Positions 29,574 to 36,288 of a stretch of DNA of 36,288 nt are shown piece by piece. The notes under the pieces are model-generated. The model saw nothing but the letters and a program-made list of their open reading frames with translations, was not told the DNA's origin and made no database searches. The DNA comes from Treponema sp. Lineage in GTDB: Bacteria; Spirochaetota; Spirochaetia; Treponematales; Breznakiellaceae. A program made the translations under genes and the position numbers. How positions within the stretch are numbered: position 1 is the first letter of the stretch; each line of letters begins with the position of its first letter. Location: NCBI GenBank assembly GCA_031279205.1, contig JAITIX010000122.1:1-36288 (forward strand). The letters are read 5' to 3'.

Positions 29574-31061
29574 ATGAAAAAAGCAGGCGACTTACTGGCA
29601 TACTTCTTTGATCAAAAGACGCTGGCTTCGATTCACACATGGTCGAAGCTGTTCTCGGCATGGCCGTCGATTGTTACTAAGCATAAGATAGCTGCTGCTG
29701 AGAGTCATACGCGAGTGGTGGAGTTTGACCGGCGTGTATTGCTCATCGAGGCGGAACACCCGGGCTGGATACAGATATTGCAAATCAAGCAGTCTGAACT
29801 CTTACACGAGTTCCAGAGCCGCTTCCCAGACCTCGACATTGTGGGCATATCTTTCCGTTTGAGCCGAACCCCGTTTGCGCCTTCAATACAAACGCCTGAA
29901 CCACGACCGCCTGAAATGTCGCCAGCGCCTGAAGCTGTTGTTGACGAGGATACGGCAAACCTAAGCGACAAGGAACGCTTCGAGCGAAGCATGAAACGCC
30001 TTGAACAGAGCATCATTGCGCGGGAGCGAACGAGGACGCATGACTTCAATAAAGAAGCCCCGAAGGAGCGGGGCATCCAAGCTCACGGCGAGGATGTTGC
30101 CACGCTCCATTCAGGCGCGTGGATTGAAATCAAACACTGCCTGCTCTGCCCCCGCCATTGCGGCGTTAACCGCACGGCGGGCGAGCGTGGCTACTGCGGT
30201 GAAAGCGCTAAACTTCGTCTTGCCGTAGCGTCCATACACCACGGTGAGGAGCCACTCATCACTGGCACGGGCGGATCGGGCGCGATATTCGTCAGCGGCT
30301 GTAATCTGGGCTGTGTCTTCTGCCAGAACCACCAGATTTCCCATGAAGGTATGGGGCGAGAGGTAGACATAACCGAATTTGTCGCCATTTGTCTGAAGCT
30401 ACAGGCGCTGGGCGCGGAAAATATCAACATCGTTACCGGAACCCACGCGATTCCAGCCATTGTTGCTGGTCTTAAACAGGCGCGCGCCGATGGCCTGGTC
30501 ATACCCACGCTCTGGAACTCCTCAGCGTATGAGAGCCTTGAGGCGCTCTCCCTCCTCGACGATGTGATCGATGTATACCTGCCTGATCTCAAAACCCTTG
30601 ACCCAAACCTTGGCGCCCGTTTCTTCAACGCGCCGGACTATCCCGAATACGCCACAAAGGCGATTCTACGTATGCTGGATACACGGGTATTGAGAGTCTC
30701 AGCCAGCTCCACGCTGAGGAGCGGAGTCATTATCCGGCATCTCGTGCTTCCCGGCTACCTTGAGGCCACACGGGAGACGCTTCGCTGGTTTGCGGAACAT
30801 TGTCAGGGACAGGCGCTGATTTCGGTGATGACCCAGTACACGTTGCCAAGAACCATAGATGCGCACGTGAAAGACGCACCAAAACGCTGTATGAGCGAGC
30901 GGGAGTATGAGACTGTGCTTGGGTGGCTTGAGGAATTCGATATAGAAGACGGTTTTTATCAGGAACTAGCGTCAGATTCAGACTGGCTTCCTGATTTTAC
31001 CAGACAGAACCCGTTTTCTTCGACGCTTTCCACAACAGTTTGGCACTTTCAATCACCGTAG
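29574..31061 (+). CDS. Fusion of a DciA-like (DUF721) domain with a PflX-type radical SAM protein
   Basis: The 495-aa protein has three parts. Residues 1-105 match DUF721/DciA (GDLLAYFFDQKTLASIHTWSKLFSAWPSIV, then TRVVEFDRRVLLIEAEHPGWIQILQIKQSELL), the domain of the widespread bacterial DnaB-helicase operator. Residues 106-180 are a Pro- and charge-rich linker. Residues about 185-495 are a PflX/COG1313-type radical SAM protein with an N-terminal cysteine group (C189, C192, C196, C208: CLLCPRHCGVNRTAGERGYC), the 4Fe-4S/SAM motif CNLGCVFC (C243, C247, C250) and the typical ending WLPDFTRQNPF. The start is ATG 29574, where DUF721 homology begins, with AGGATAGG upstream. No internal stop separates the parts. 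PflX function is not established. Confidence 0.85.
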   Translation: MKKAGDLLAYFFDQKTLASIHTWSKLFSAWPSIVTKHKIAAAESHTRVVEFDRRVLLIEAEHPGWIQILQIKQSELLHEFQSRFPDLDIVGISFRLSRTPFAPSIQTPEPRPPEMSPAPEAVVDEDTANLSDKERFERSMKRLEQSIIARERTRTHDFNKEAPKERGIQAHGEDVATLHSGAWIEIKHCLLCPRHCGVNRTAGERGYCGESAKLRLAVASIHHGEEPLITGTGGSGAIFVSGCNLGCVFCQNHQISHEGMGREVDITEFVAICLKLQALGAENINIVTGTHAIPAIVAGLKQARADGLVIPTLWNSSAYESLEALSLLDDVIDVYLPDLKTLDPNLGARFFNAPDYPEYATKAILRMLDTRVLRVSASSTLRSGVIIRHLVLPGYLEATRETLRWFAEHCQGQALISVMTQYTLPRTIDAHVKDAPKRCMSEREYETVLGWLEEFDIEDGFYQELASDSDWLPDFTRQNPFSSTLSTTVWHFQSP

Positions 31062-31073
31062 AGTTGAATGTAG

Positions 31074-31102
31074 TGTCGCTTTTTATTGATATATGGTATA
31101 CT
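31074..31102 (+). promoter_or_regulatory. Promoter of the DUF2804 gene (predicted leaderless start)
   Basis: -35 TTGAAT (31074-31079), a 17-nt spacer and -10 TATACT (31097-31102), then six bases (AGTTAA) and ATG at 31109. No Shine-Dalgarno sequence is present. Confidence 0.6.
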
Positions 31103-31108
31103 AGTTAA

Positions 31109-32155
31109 ATGTATACGCGGGAAATACAGCCACCCAGAAGCAGTCCCGTTGAGCGGGGAAAGCCTCTCCAAGGAACCTGGGTTACGCCTTTTGAGACCAT
31201 TAACCTCCTGGATATTGAGCGGCCATTCTCTTTCCCGTTCCCCAAGTGGATACAAGACCTGCGCCTCAAGGAATGGGAAACCTTTCTGATACAGGATGAA
31301 CGGTTTTGCCTGAGCGCCTTGCTCGGTAACTTCAAAACCTTTCGTCGGGCGCAGGCCTTACTCTATGACAAAAGAACGAAACAGCGCTTGAAGTTCAGTA
31401 AGTTCCTTCCTTTTAGCGGCTGGCATATTCCTTCGACGCTCTCCAATGCTACCATAGATAGCCATTCTTATAAGTTCTTCTTTCGTATCCATGATTGGCT
31501 TGAAGCTGATACCATACATTTTGACCTTCACATCGACGCACAGCGAAAACGAACCGCGTTTACAGCGCACATGAAGTATGATGTCAATCAAAGCAAGACC
31601 ACACCGCTGGCAGTGAACCTTCTCTTCTCCGAGCGGCGCTGTATGAGCGCGTTTAAGGTCATCTGTCCGGTACAGGGGGATATTGTGTTCGCCGGGCGGC
31701 ATATTGTCATGGATAAAGAGCATACGCAGGGTTTCTTTGGCGACTTCAAGGGCTACTTCCCTTATCGGACGCGGGCGAAGTGGTGTACCGCATTTACCAT
31801 TGATGAACAGGGGCGCTATGGTTTCAGTATTGCCGACAATCAAACTAAGGAGTCTTTTACGAATAATGAGAACGCACTCTGGGTCAATGGGCACCTCACT
31901 CCTCTACCTCCGGTTCGTATTACTATGCCCAAGGGTCCTGACTCGGATTGGATCATACAGGATATGGAAGGTATGGTAGACCTTGTGTTTACGCCAGTGG
32001 AGCTGGCTCATAATGTTCTGAACATACTGGTGGCAAAGTCAGAGTATGATATGCCATTAGGTTATTTTAACGGCATTCTTCTTGACGCTGAGGGAACGCG
32101 GATTCAGGTGCGTAATCTCTGGGGTGTTGGAGAAAATATCTATCTACGGGTATAA
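31109..32155 (+). CDS. DUF2804 family protein
   Basis: The 348-aa product resembles the DUF2804 family of beta-rich, lipocalin/AttH-like proteins of unknown function: WETFLIQDERFCLSALLGNF, LSERRCMSAFKVICPVQGDIVF, a central GFFGDFKGYFPYRTRAKWCTAF, ENALWVNGHLTPLPPVRI and the ending WGVGENIYLRV. No signal peptide or membrane segment is visible. There is no other in-frame start nearby, and the ATG sits six bases after a good -10, so the mRNA is probably leaderless. The next gene begins two bases after its stop. Family call rests on memory of the conserved W and FGDFKGYFPYR region. Confidence 0.75.
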   Translation: MYTREIQPPRSSPVERGKPLQGTWVTPFETINLLDIERPFSFPFPKWIQDLRLKEWETFLIQDERFCLSALLGNFKTFRRAQALLYDKRTKQRLKFSKFLPFSGWHIPSTLSNATIDSHSYKFFFRIHDWLEADTIHFDLHIDAQRKRTAFTAHMKYDVNQSKTTPLAVNLLFSERRCMSAFKVICPVQGDIVFAGRHIVMDKEHTQGFFGDFKGYFPYRTRAKWCTAFTIDEQGRYGFSIADNQTKESFTNNENALWVNGHLTPLPPVRITMPKGPDSDWIIQDMEGMVDLVFTPVELAHNVLNILVAKSEYDMPLGYFNGILLDAEGTRIQVRNLWGVGENIYLRV

Positions 32156-32157
32156 AC

Positions 32158-34215
32158 ATGGCAAAAGAAAAAGCAGTATATGAACCAGGCGAGCTTGATC
32201 GGGTTCGCAACAAACTGGGCGTGATTGATGAAGATGAGGCCAAACGCATGGCTGAAGTGCTGGGCGGGGATGTGGGCGTGGAACGCTCTGCGAGTCCACC
32301 CGAACCAAGCAAAGTCGCCCCTATTGTCAGACGAAAGTATTCTGACACAACGACTGGTCCAAAAACTAAAGGTGATGCGACCATTGTAGGAAATGCACGA
32401 AGCGAAAAAAGCGCATCCCTGAAGGAATCTTTAATCGCGCAAAAACAGGCAAGCCAGACGGATGATGATCCCAAGGTTCCGGTTAAGGCCAACTACTTTG
32501 AGCGGCTCAAAATGGACAGGTACGCAGCTGAGGAGGAATTTGAAATCAAATCCTTCGCTCAGGTCATATTTGCGACATTCTCCTTCTTTACCCGTCCAAC
32601 TGATTATGTAAACTCAGCCTTCATAACCCGATGCATGCCTGTGTACTATAAAAAAATTGAGTTACTGGTAAATTCAACGCGGACACTATTCCCCCGAAAC
32701 AACCGGGTACTGAATGATAAGTTGAAAAGAATATCTATCTTTGTGTTTTCCGTCCTTGATACCATACGGTATTGGAACATTGAGCGGATTTCCGGAGACC
32801 TGGCCCGAATGCAGGCCAGACCCCATGGCATCAAGATCAGCGAGCTTAGCGATATTCTGCGAGCGGTATATAAACCTATCTTCATCCTGGAGCATCTGAA
32901 TACTGAGGCCCATATCAGAGAATCGTATAAATTGCTCTACCGTCTGCTGTTTATCGAAGACCCGATTAATGCGAAGAGAAAGTACGAGGATCTGATCGAA
33001 AACGCGATGGACGCCTTTATCTCGATACGGGAGAATATCCATTACCTGCTCTACCCGCTCCTGATGAAACTGCTTTCCAGTACCTTTATTCCTTATGAAC
33101 GCTTCTTTAAAGAACGGAGAAACCGTTTTCTGGCCTTTCTCAACGCTACAGAAGAGGAACGAATCAATCCTGTATCACCGGTACAGGCAGAAGAAGAAAA
33201 AGCCCAAGATGGCGAGGCTGAAGAGGTCGACGATACAGTAGAGGGTGCGGTGGATGATGATGAAAAGGCACGGCGGAAACAGGCCGCGGCTGAGGCGGAA
33301 CAAAAAACCTTTAACCAAAGCCTCCGTACGATGGAAACGCTCTTCCCCCACGCCGGCTGGGACAAACTTGACACCTACCCCGACCTCTACCCCTATTTCA
33401 GAGGCATCTTCAATCTGAAGAAGGACTACGAACTCATCGCCCCAACCGATGCCCTGCAACAGGTAATCATGCTTATGCGCGTCCTACAGGAACTGTTCTT
33501 TGGCCTACGCTATACGTCCTTCTCCCCACTTGTTGTACCGCAAAACGGTGGTCGTCTTGATGAGGTGCTGGGCGACATTATCAACAACTGGCCAAATCAT
33601 GAGATTGCCTTTGAAAAGGAATACCTGTCCCGCCTCAGCGAGTATTGCCGGCTTCTGGAAAGTTCAGACCGAACCTCAACATACACCAAACGTCTGTATA
33701 GCGAGCTTCAATGGTTGCGTAAGTTATACTTCTTCCCCTATTACCAGTTTGAGACCTTTTCTTCACCACCCATTCCTAAAAACAGCATCAACGCCGTATA
33801 CCCAGAGGTGCGCCGCTTGCGGAAACTACTCAGTATAGTCGTCTCCAGCATTGAGACAGCAAACAAAAACGGGGGCGTGGAGACACTGGCTCACTGCGAA
33901 GGTATCAATAACCCATGGAACGCCTACACATTTCAGGTGGGCAATCCAATCTCCATGCGGCTTAATATGCTTCTGGGACCTAAGCGGCGAACCAACGCTA
34001 CGCTCGTATCTTTTACCCTTATGGTAGCTTCGGTGCTGGATCACATTCTCAATTGCGAGGATAGCTGGGCATATCCACCAGAATTGGGACACTTGTTCCG
34101 CAGCGTGAATGGTGAGGGAAACATACCTCAGTTCGGAGTCGACGAAAAGATCGACGCCGATCTCATCTTCAAACAGGTCTTGAAAGAACAGCGGGAGCAT
34201 AAAAAGCAGACCTAA
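32158..34215 (+). CDS. Large spirochaete-type protein of unknown function
   Basis: The 685-aa product is hydrophilic overall. Residues 1-115 are charged and probably disordered (MAKEKAVYEPGELDRVRNKLGVIDEDEAKRMAE, then a Ser/Thr/Lys-rich stretch). The rest is mainly alpha-helical with many aromatic and basic residues (FAQVIFATFSFFTRPTDYVNSAFITRCMPVYYKKIELL), interrupted by a very acidic and then Ala/Lys-rich insert at about 343-380. No membrane helix, signal peptide or catalytic motif is seen. It resembles long uncharacterised proteins of treponemes, but I cannot name a family. It starts two bases after the DUF2804 stop with only a weak GGG upstream, so it is probably coupled to it. Confidence 0.75.
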   Translation: MAKEKAVYEPGELDRVRNKLGVIDEDEAKRMAEVLGGDVGVERSASPPEPSKVAPIVRRKYSDTTTGPKTKGDATIVGNARSEKSASLKESLIAQKQASQTDDDPKVPVKANYFERLKMDRYAAEEEFEIKSFAQVIFATFSFFTRPTDYVNSAFITRCMPVYYKKIELLVNSTRTLFPRNNRVLNDKLKRISIFVFSVLDTIRYWNIERISGDLARMQARPHGIKISELSDILRAVYKPIFILEHLNTEAHIRESYKLLYRLLFIEDPINAKRKYEDLIENAMDAFISIRENIHYLLYPLLMKLLSSTFIPYERFFKERRNRFLAFLNATEEERINPVSPVQAEEEKAQDGEAEEVDDTVEGAVDDDEKARRKQAAAEAEQKTFNQSLRTMETLFPHAGWDKLDTYPDLYPYFRGIFNLKKDYELIAPTDALQQVIMLMRVLQELFFGLRYTSFSPLVVPQNGGRLDEVLGDIINNWPNHEIAFEKEYLSRLSEYCRLLESSDRTSTYTKRLYSELQWLRKLYFFPYYQFETFSSPPIPKNSINAVYPEVRRLRKLLSIVVSSIETANKNGGVETLAHCEGINNPWNAYTFQVGNPISMRLNMLLGPKRRTNATLVSFTLMVASVLDHILNCEDSWAYPPELGHLFRSVNGEGNIPQFGVDEKIDADLIFKQVLKEQREHKKQT

Positions 34216-34222
34216 TCTGGCC

Positions 34223-34251
34223 TTGCTTTCCTTAGCATATCTGATTACGAT
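34223..34251 (+). promoter_or_regulatory. Promoter of the LRR/beta-helix protein gene
   Basis: -35 TTGCTT (34223-34228), a 17-nt spacer and -10 TACGAT (34246-34251). The expected +1 near 34258 leaves about 17 nt of leader that carries the ribosome binding site AGGAGGG. Confidence 0.5.
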
Positions 34252-34274
34252 AGAAAGCATGTCAGGAGGGTTTT

Positions 34275-36107
34275 ATGACGATGAAAACGAAAACAATCGG
34301 GCTAGCTCTTTTTTTGTTTACTATACTGTGTTTTACGGTACTCGGACAAAACTTGTCCGATTTCAGAGTAAGGCTCAATGAAACGGGAAACACACAAACA
34401 ATAAGCGTAATCGCTTACACTGGCACAGCGAAGGATATCACCATTCCGGCGCAGATAAACGATGTTCCGGTACGTATTATTGAGAGGGGAGCGTTTCAAT
34501 CCCTGACAAGCCTTACCCGCGTTACCCTTCCTTTCGGCGTTACAACCATTGAAAGCGGTGCGTTTAACGGCTGTTCAGCCCTTGTTTCGCTCTCCATTCC
34601 CGCCACAGTAACAAGTATCAGCACGGACACGTTTAGTGGCTGTTCAAGCCTCACCACTATTGAGGTTGATCCGCGAAACCAGCAATACATGGGATTCCAG
34701 GGAGTGCTGTTTGATAAAGCTGGAATAACGCTCCTGTACTATCCATCAGGCAAAATCGGGGACTATTCAGTGCCTGACAGCGTAAAGAACGTAGCCCCGG
34801 GCGCGTTTATTGACGCCGACAAGTTGAGCCTCGAATCCTACAATGAAATAACGCAACGCTTCGGCAGCGCGGCTTTTGGCGTTCCATCCGGACAGAGTCC
34901 CGATGCCCCATCAAATTCCGTAAGCTCTGCTACGGCAACTGGGGTGGCAAGCTCAGTCTCAGCCAGGAGAAGTCAGGGGCCGGTACTTCCGGGAAGATCG
35001 AAGTTGGTGTACTATGTATCCGCGCAAGGTAACGATGCCAACAATGGCCTTTCAGAGGCCGCTCCTTTCAGAACACTCTCAAAAGCCATTGAAGCAACAG
35101 CGACAGGCCCAGTAAGAACCATCACGGTCATTGGCAGGGTAGAAGGTGGTTTTATCCTGACCAACATCAATGGAGAACTCCTTATAACGGGTAAGCCTGA
35201 CGCGACTGAGACGGAAAAAGCCTCTATCGAGGTTTCCTCTGGTCTCGTTCTTCAAGTGAATGGGTTTACTAAGTTGCGACTTGAGCATATCGAGATTACT
35301 GGCGGTACTATAGGCGGAATTCGCGTAGACAACGGCGCGTTTCTTACGCTGGGAACAGGCGCGCGTGTCTCCGGTAATGTCGGGGCAAACGGCGGCGGCG
35401 TGAATATACACGGTCAGAACACCACACTCGTTATGGAAGGAAACGCAACAATCACCGGCAACATAGCCAACGCAGGAGGCGGCGTCTTTATCTGGGAAAG
35501 CGGTATGCTTGTCATGAAGAACATTGCGACAATCACCGGCAACCGCGTTATACAGGGCGTTAACGAGTATGGACGGGGCGGCGGTGTTTTTATGCAAGAT
35601 GCTTACTTTATCATGCAGGATAGCACGGAAGTTTCCGGCAATAGAACATTCGCATCAGGCGGCGGTCTCTTTGCCTTGAGAAGCAACATTACCATGCGGG
35701 ACGGCGCGGTGATCAAAGACAACAGCTCGGTAGTCGCCGCGGGTGGGGCGTATTTGTACAAAGGCGCACTCACTATGGAAGGTAACGCCGAGATTTCAGG
35801 CAACAGCGCCGCCACAAACGGCGGCGGCGTGGAACTCAGCTCCATCGAAGACGACAATGGAAGCACTGTTTTGTTACGGGAGTCCGCCAGAATTGCCAAC
35901 AATTACGCGGCTATGAGAGGCGGCGGACTGTTTATAGGCAAGAATAACAGAGTGGTCTTGCAGGACGACGCGGAAATATCTGGTAATCAGGCGCAAAACG
36001 GCGGCGGTGTAAGAGAAGAGCAGGGCGCGAGATTGATACTGGATACAACAGCCAGTATTCGTAATAACACAGCGTCTCTATACCCGGATATATCAACGAT
36101 AAATTGA
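34275..36107 (+). CDS. Secreted LRR (BspA-like) and right-handed beta-helix surface protein
   Basis: The 610-aa protein has a signal peptide (TIGLALFLFTILCFTVLGQ, cleavage near 24), a BspA/LRR_5-type leucine-rich region (about 60-205: IIERGAFQSLTSLTRVTLPFGVTTIESGAFNGCSALVSLSIPATVTSI), a Ser/Ala/Thr-rich linker, then a beta-helix opening with YYVSAQGNDANNGLSEAAPFRTLSKAIEA (the start of pectate-lyase-like folds) and about eight coils of the GNATITGNxAxxGGGVxI type to the end. Such proteins act as adhesins or bind host or plant polysaccharide; LRR_5 proteins occur in T. denticola and other treponemes. AGGAGGG precedes the ATG. A second ATG two codons later is possible. Confidence 0.87.
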   Translation: MTMKTKTIGLALFLFTILCFTVLGQNLSDFRVRLNETGNTQTISVIAYTGTAKDITIPAQINDVPVRIIERGAFQSLTSLTRVTLPFGVTTIESGAFNGCSALVSLSIPATVTSISTDTFSGCSSLTTIEVDPRNQQYMGFQGVLFDKAGITLLYYPSGKIGDYSVPDSVKNVAPGAFIDADKLSLESYNEITQRFGSAAFGVPSGQSPDAPSNSVSSATATGVASSVSARRSQGPVLPGRSKLVYYVSAQGNDANNGLSEAAPFRTLSKAIEATATGPVRTITVIGRVEGGFILTNINGELLITGKPDATETEKASIEVSSGLVLQVNGFTKLRLEHIEITGGTIGGIRVDNGAFLTLGTGARVSGNVGANGGGVNIHGQNTTLVMEGNATITGNIANAGGGVFIWESGMLVMKNIATITGNRVIQGVNEYGRGGGVFMQDAYFIMQDSTEVSGNRTFASGGGLFALRSNITMRDGAVIKDNSSVVAAGGAYLYKGALTMEGNAEISGNSAATNGGGVELSSIEDDNGSTVLLRESARIANNYAAMRGGGLFIGKNNRVVLQDDAEISGNQAQNGGGVREEQGARLILDTTASIRNNTASLYPDISTIN

Positions 36108-36119
36108 TTGTTGATATAT
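36088..36119 (+). terminator. Inverted repeat around the stop of the surface-protein gene
   Basis: ATATATCAAC (36088-36097) and GTTGATATAT (36110-36119) form a perfect 10-bp stem with a 12-nt loop containing the TGA stop. A short GCCG/CGGC hairpin with TTTCTTC follows, and a further 6-bp stem CAGCAG/CTGCTG lies at 36156-36176. Together they may end transcription. Confidence 0.4.
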
Positions 36120-36288
36120 GCCGGCAAAATCGGCTTTCTTCTATAATAATTGTTCCAGCAGCTACGATACCTGCTGCTTTATCCTAGCAGAGCCGGACAC
36201 CTTCAGAGCGTATTCTAATACCTTCAGAGCGTATTCTAATACCTTCAGAGCGTATTCTAATACCTTCAGAGCGTATTCTAATACCTTC
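36118..36288 (+). CDS. Possible partial ORF with in-frame 7-residue repeats (edge of window)
   Basis: ATG at 36118 opens a frame that runs to the window end: a 27-residue unique start (MPAKSAFFYNNCSSSYDTCC and onward, four cysteines), then copies of TFRAYSN encoded by the 21-bp repeat. There is no ribosome binding site and no promoter like those of the leaderless group; the ATG lies inside an inverted repeat. The design (short unique start, then heptads) is like that of the ORF at 13012, but coding is doubtful. The end is not visible. Confidence 0.2.
   Translation, partial: MPAKSAFFYNNCSSSYDTCCFILAEPDTFRAYSNTFRAYSNTFRAYSNTFRAYSNTF
36199..36288 (+). repeat. Second 21-bp tandem array, continues past the window
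   Basis: Four identical 21-bp units with core CCTTCAGAGCGTATTCTAA begin at 36199, 36220, 36241 and 36262; the fifth is cut by the window end. The unit length equals that of the array at 13126, but the sequence is different. There are no spacers. Confidence 0.95.

Overview
The window looks like chromosomal DNA of a Treponema-type spirochaete with roughly balanced base composition (about 50% G+C by eye), closer to gut treponemes than to T. pallidum. The evidence is the order alaS, parvulin-type PPIase, nusB with an alanyl-tRNA synthetase lacking its C-terminal domain (the arrangement I recall from T. pallidum), a single-repeat PUR-domain protein, a bactofilin next to an M23 peptidase, YaaR and RicT homologues, a BMP-family binding protein with its ABC transporter, and several proteins of spirochaete-only appearance. 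The genus is an inference; no rRNA is present.

Layout. 1-315 (minus) is an AT-richer edge with a partial gene and a 42-codon ORF. 346-3669 (minus) is alaS, PPIase, nusB. 3800-5800 (plus) holds a KDPG aldolase fused to a VOC domain, then 2-keto-3-deoxygluconate kinase. 5967-6305 (minus) is a small coiled-coil protein. 6465-12830 (plus) holds cdaA and its YbbR partner (c-di-AMP), a membrane protein coupled to a MinD/ParA ATPase, lgt, a shikimate kinase and an orphan solute-binding protein. 13012-14027 is an ORF built on a 21-bp tandem repeat, coupled to an unknown gene. 14036-17970 holds a LpoB/CsgG-like lipoprotein with an Lcl domain, a KdsC-type phosphatase, a phosphohexomutase and the PUR protein. 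18031-20959 is M23 peptidase, bactofilin, YaaR and RicT. 20960-21337 is repeat-rich spacer. 21338-23784 is def, fmt and a PASTA protein, followed by tRNA-Lys with its own promoter and terminator. 24010-24516 (minus) is a TM2 protein. 24625-29416 is a BMP/Rfu-like ABC importer whose ATPase and first permease are one polypeptide. 29574-31061 is a DciA(DUF721)-PflX radical SAM fusion. 31109-36107 holds a DUF2804 protein, a large spirochaete-type protein and an LRR/beta-helix surface protein. The window ends inside a second 21-bp tandem array.

Three patterns stand out. (1) Six genes (a 42-aa ORF, alaS, cdaA, the 8347 membrane gene, the 13012 repeat ORF and the DUF2804 gene) have no Shine-Dalgarno sequence, but each has a sigma70-like -35/-10 pair with a 16-17 nt spacer and its ATG only 6-7 nt after the -10. 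This predicts leaderless mRNAs. (2) Short tandem repeats (15, 21, about 22, 30-31 and 36 bp) recur, several inside or extending reading frames; one forms the linker of the ABC fusion. (3) A motif around the palindrome GGTGTCTGACACC occurs only in the spacers before def, the ABC ATPase gene and the DciA-PflX gene.

All promoter, spacing and repeat statements come from reading by eye; family assignments come from recognisable motifs, not database searches.
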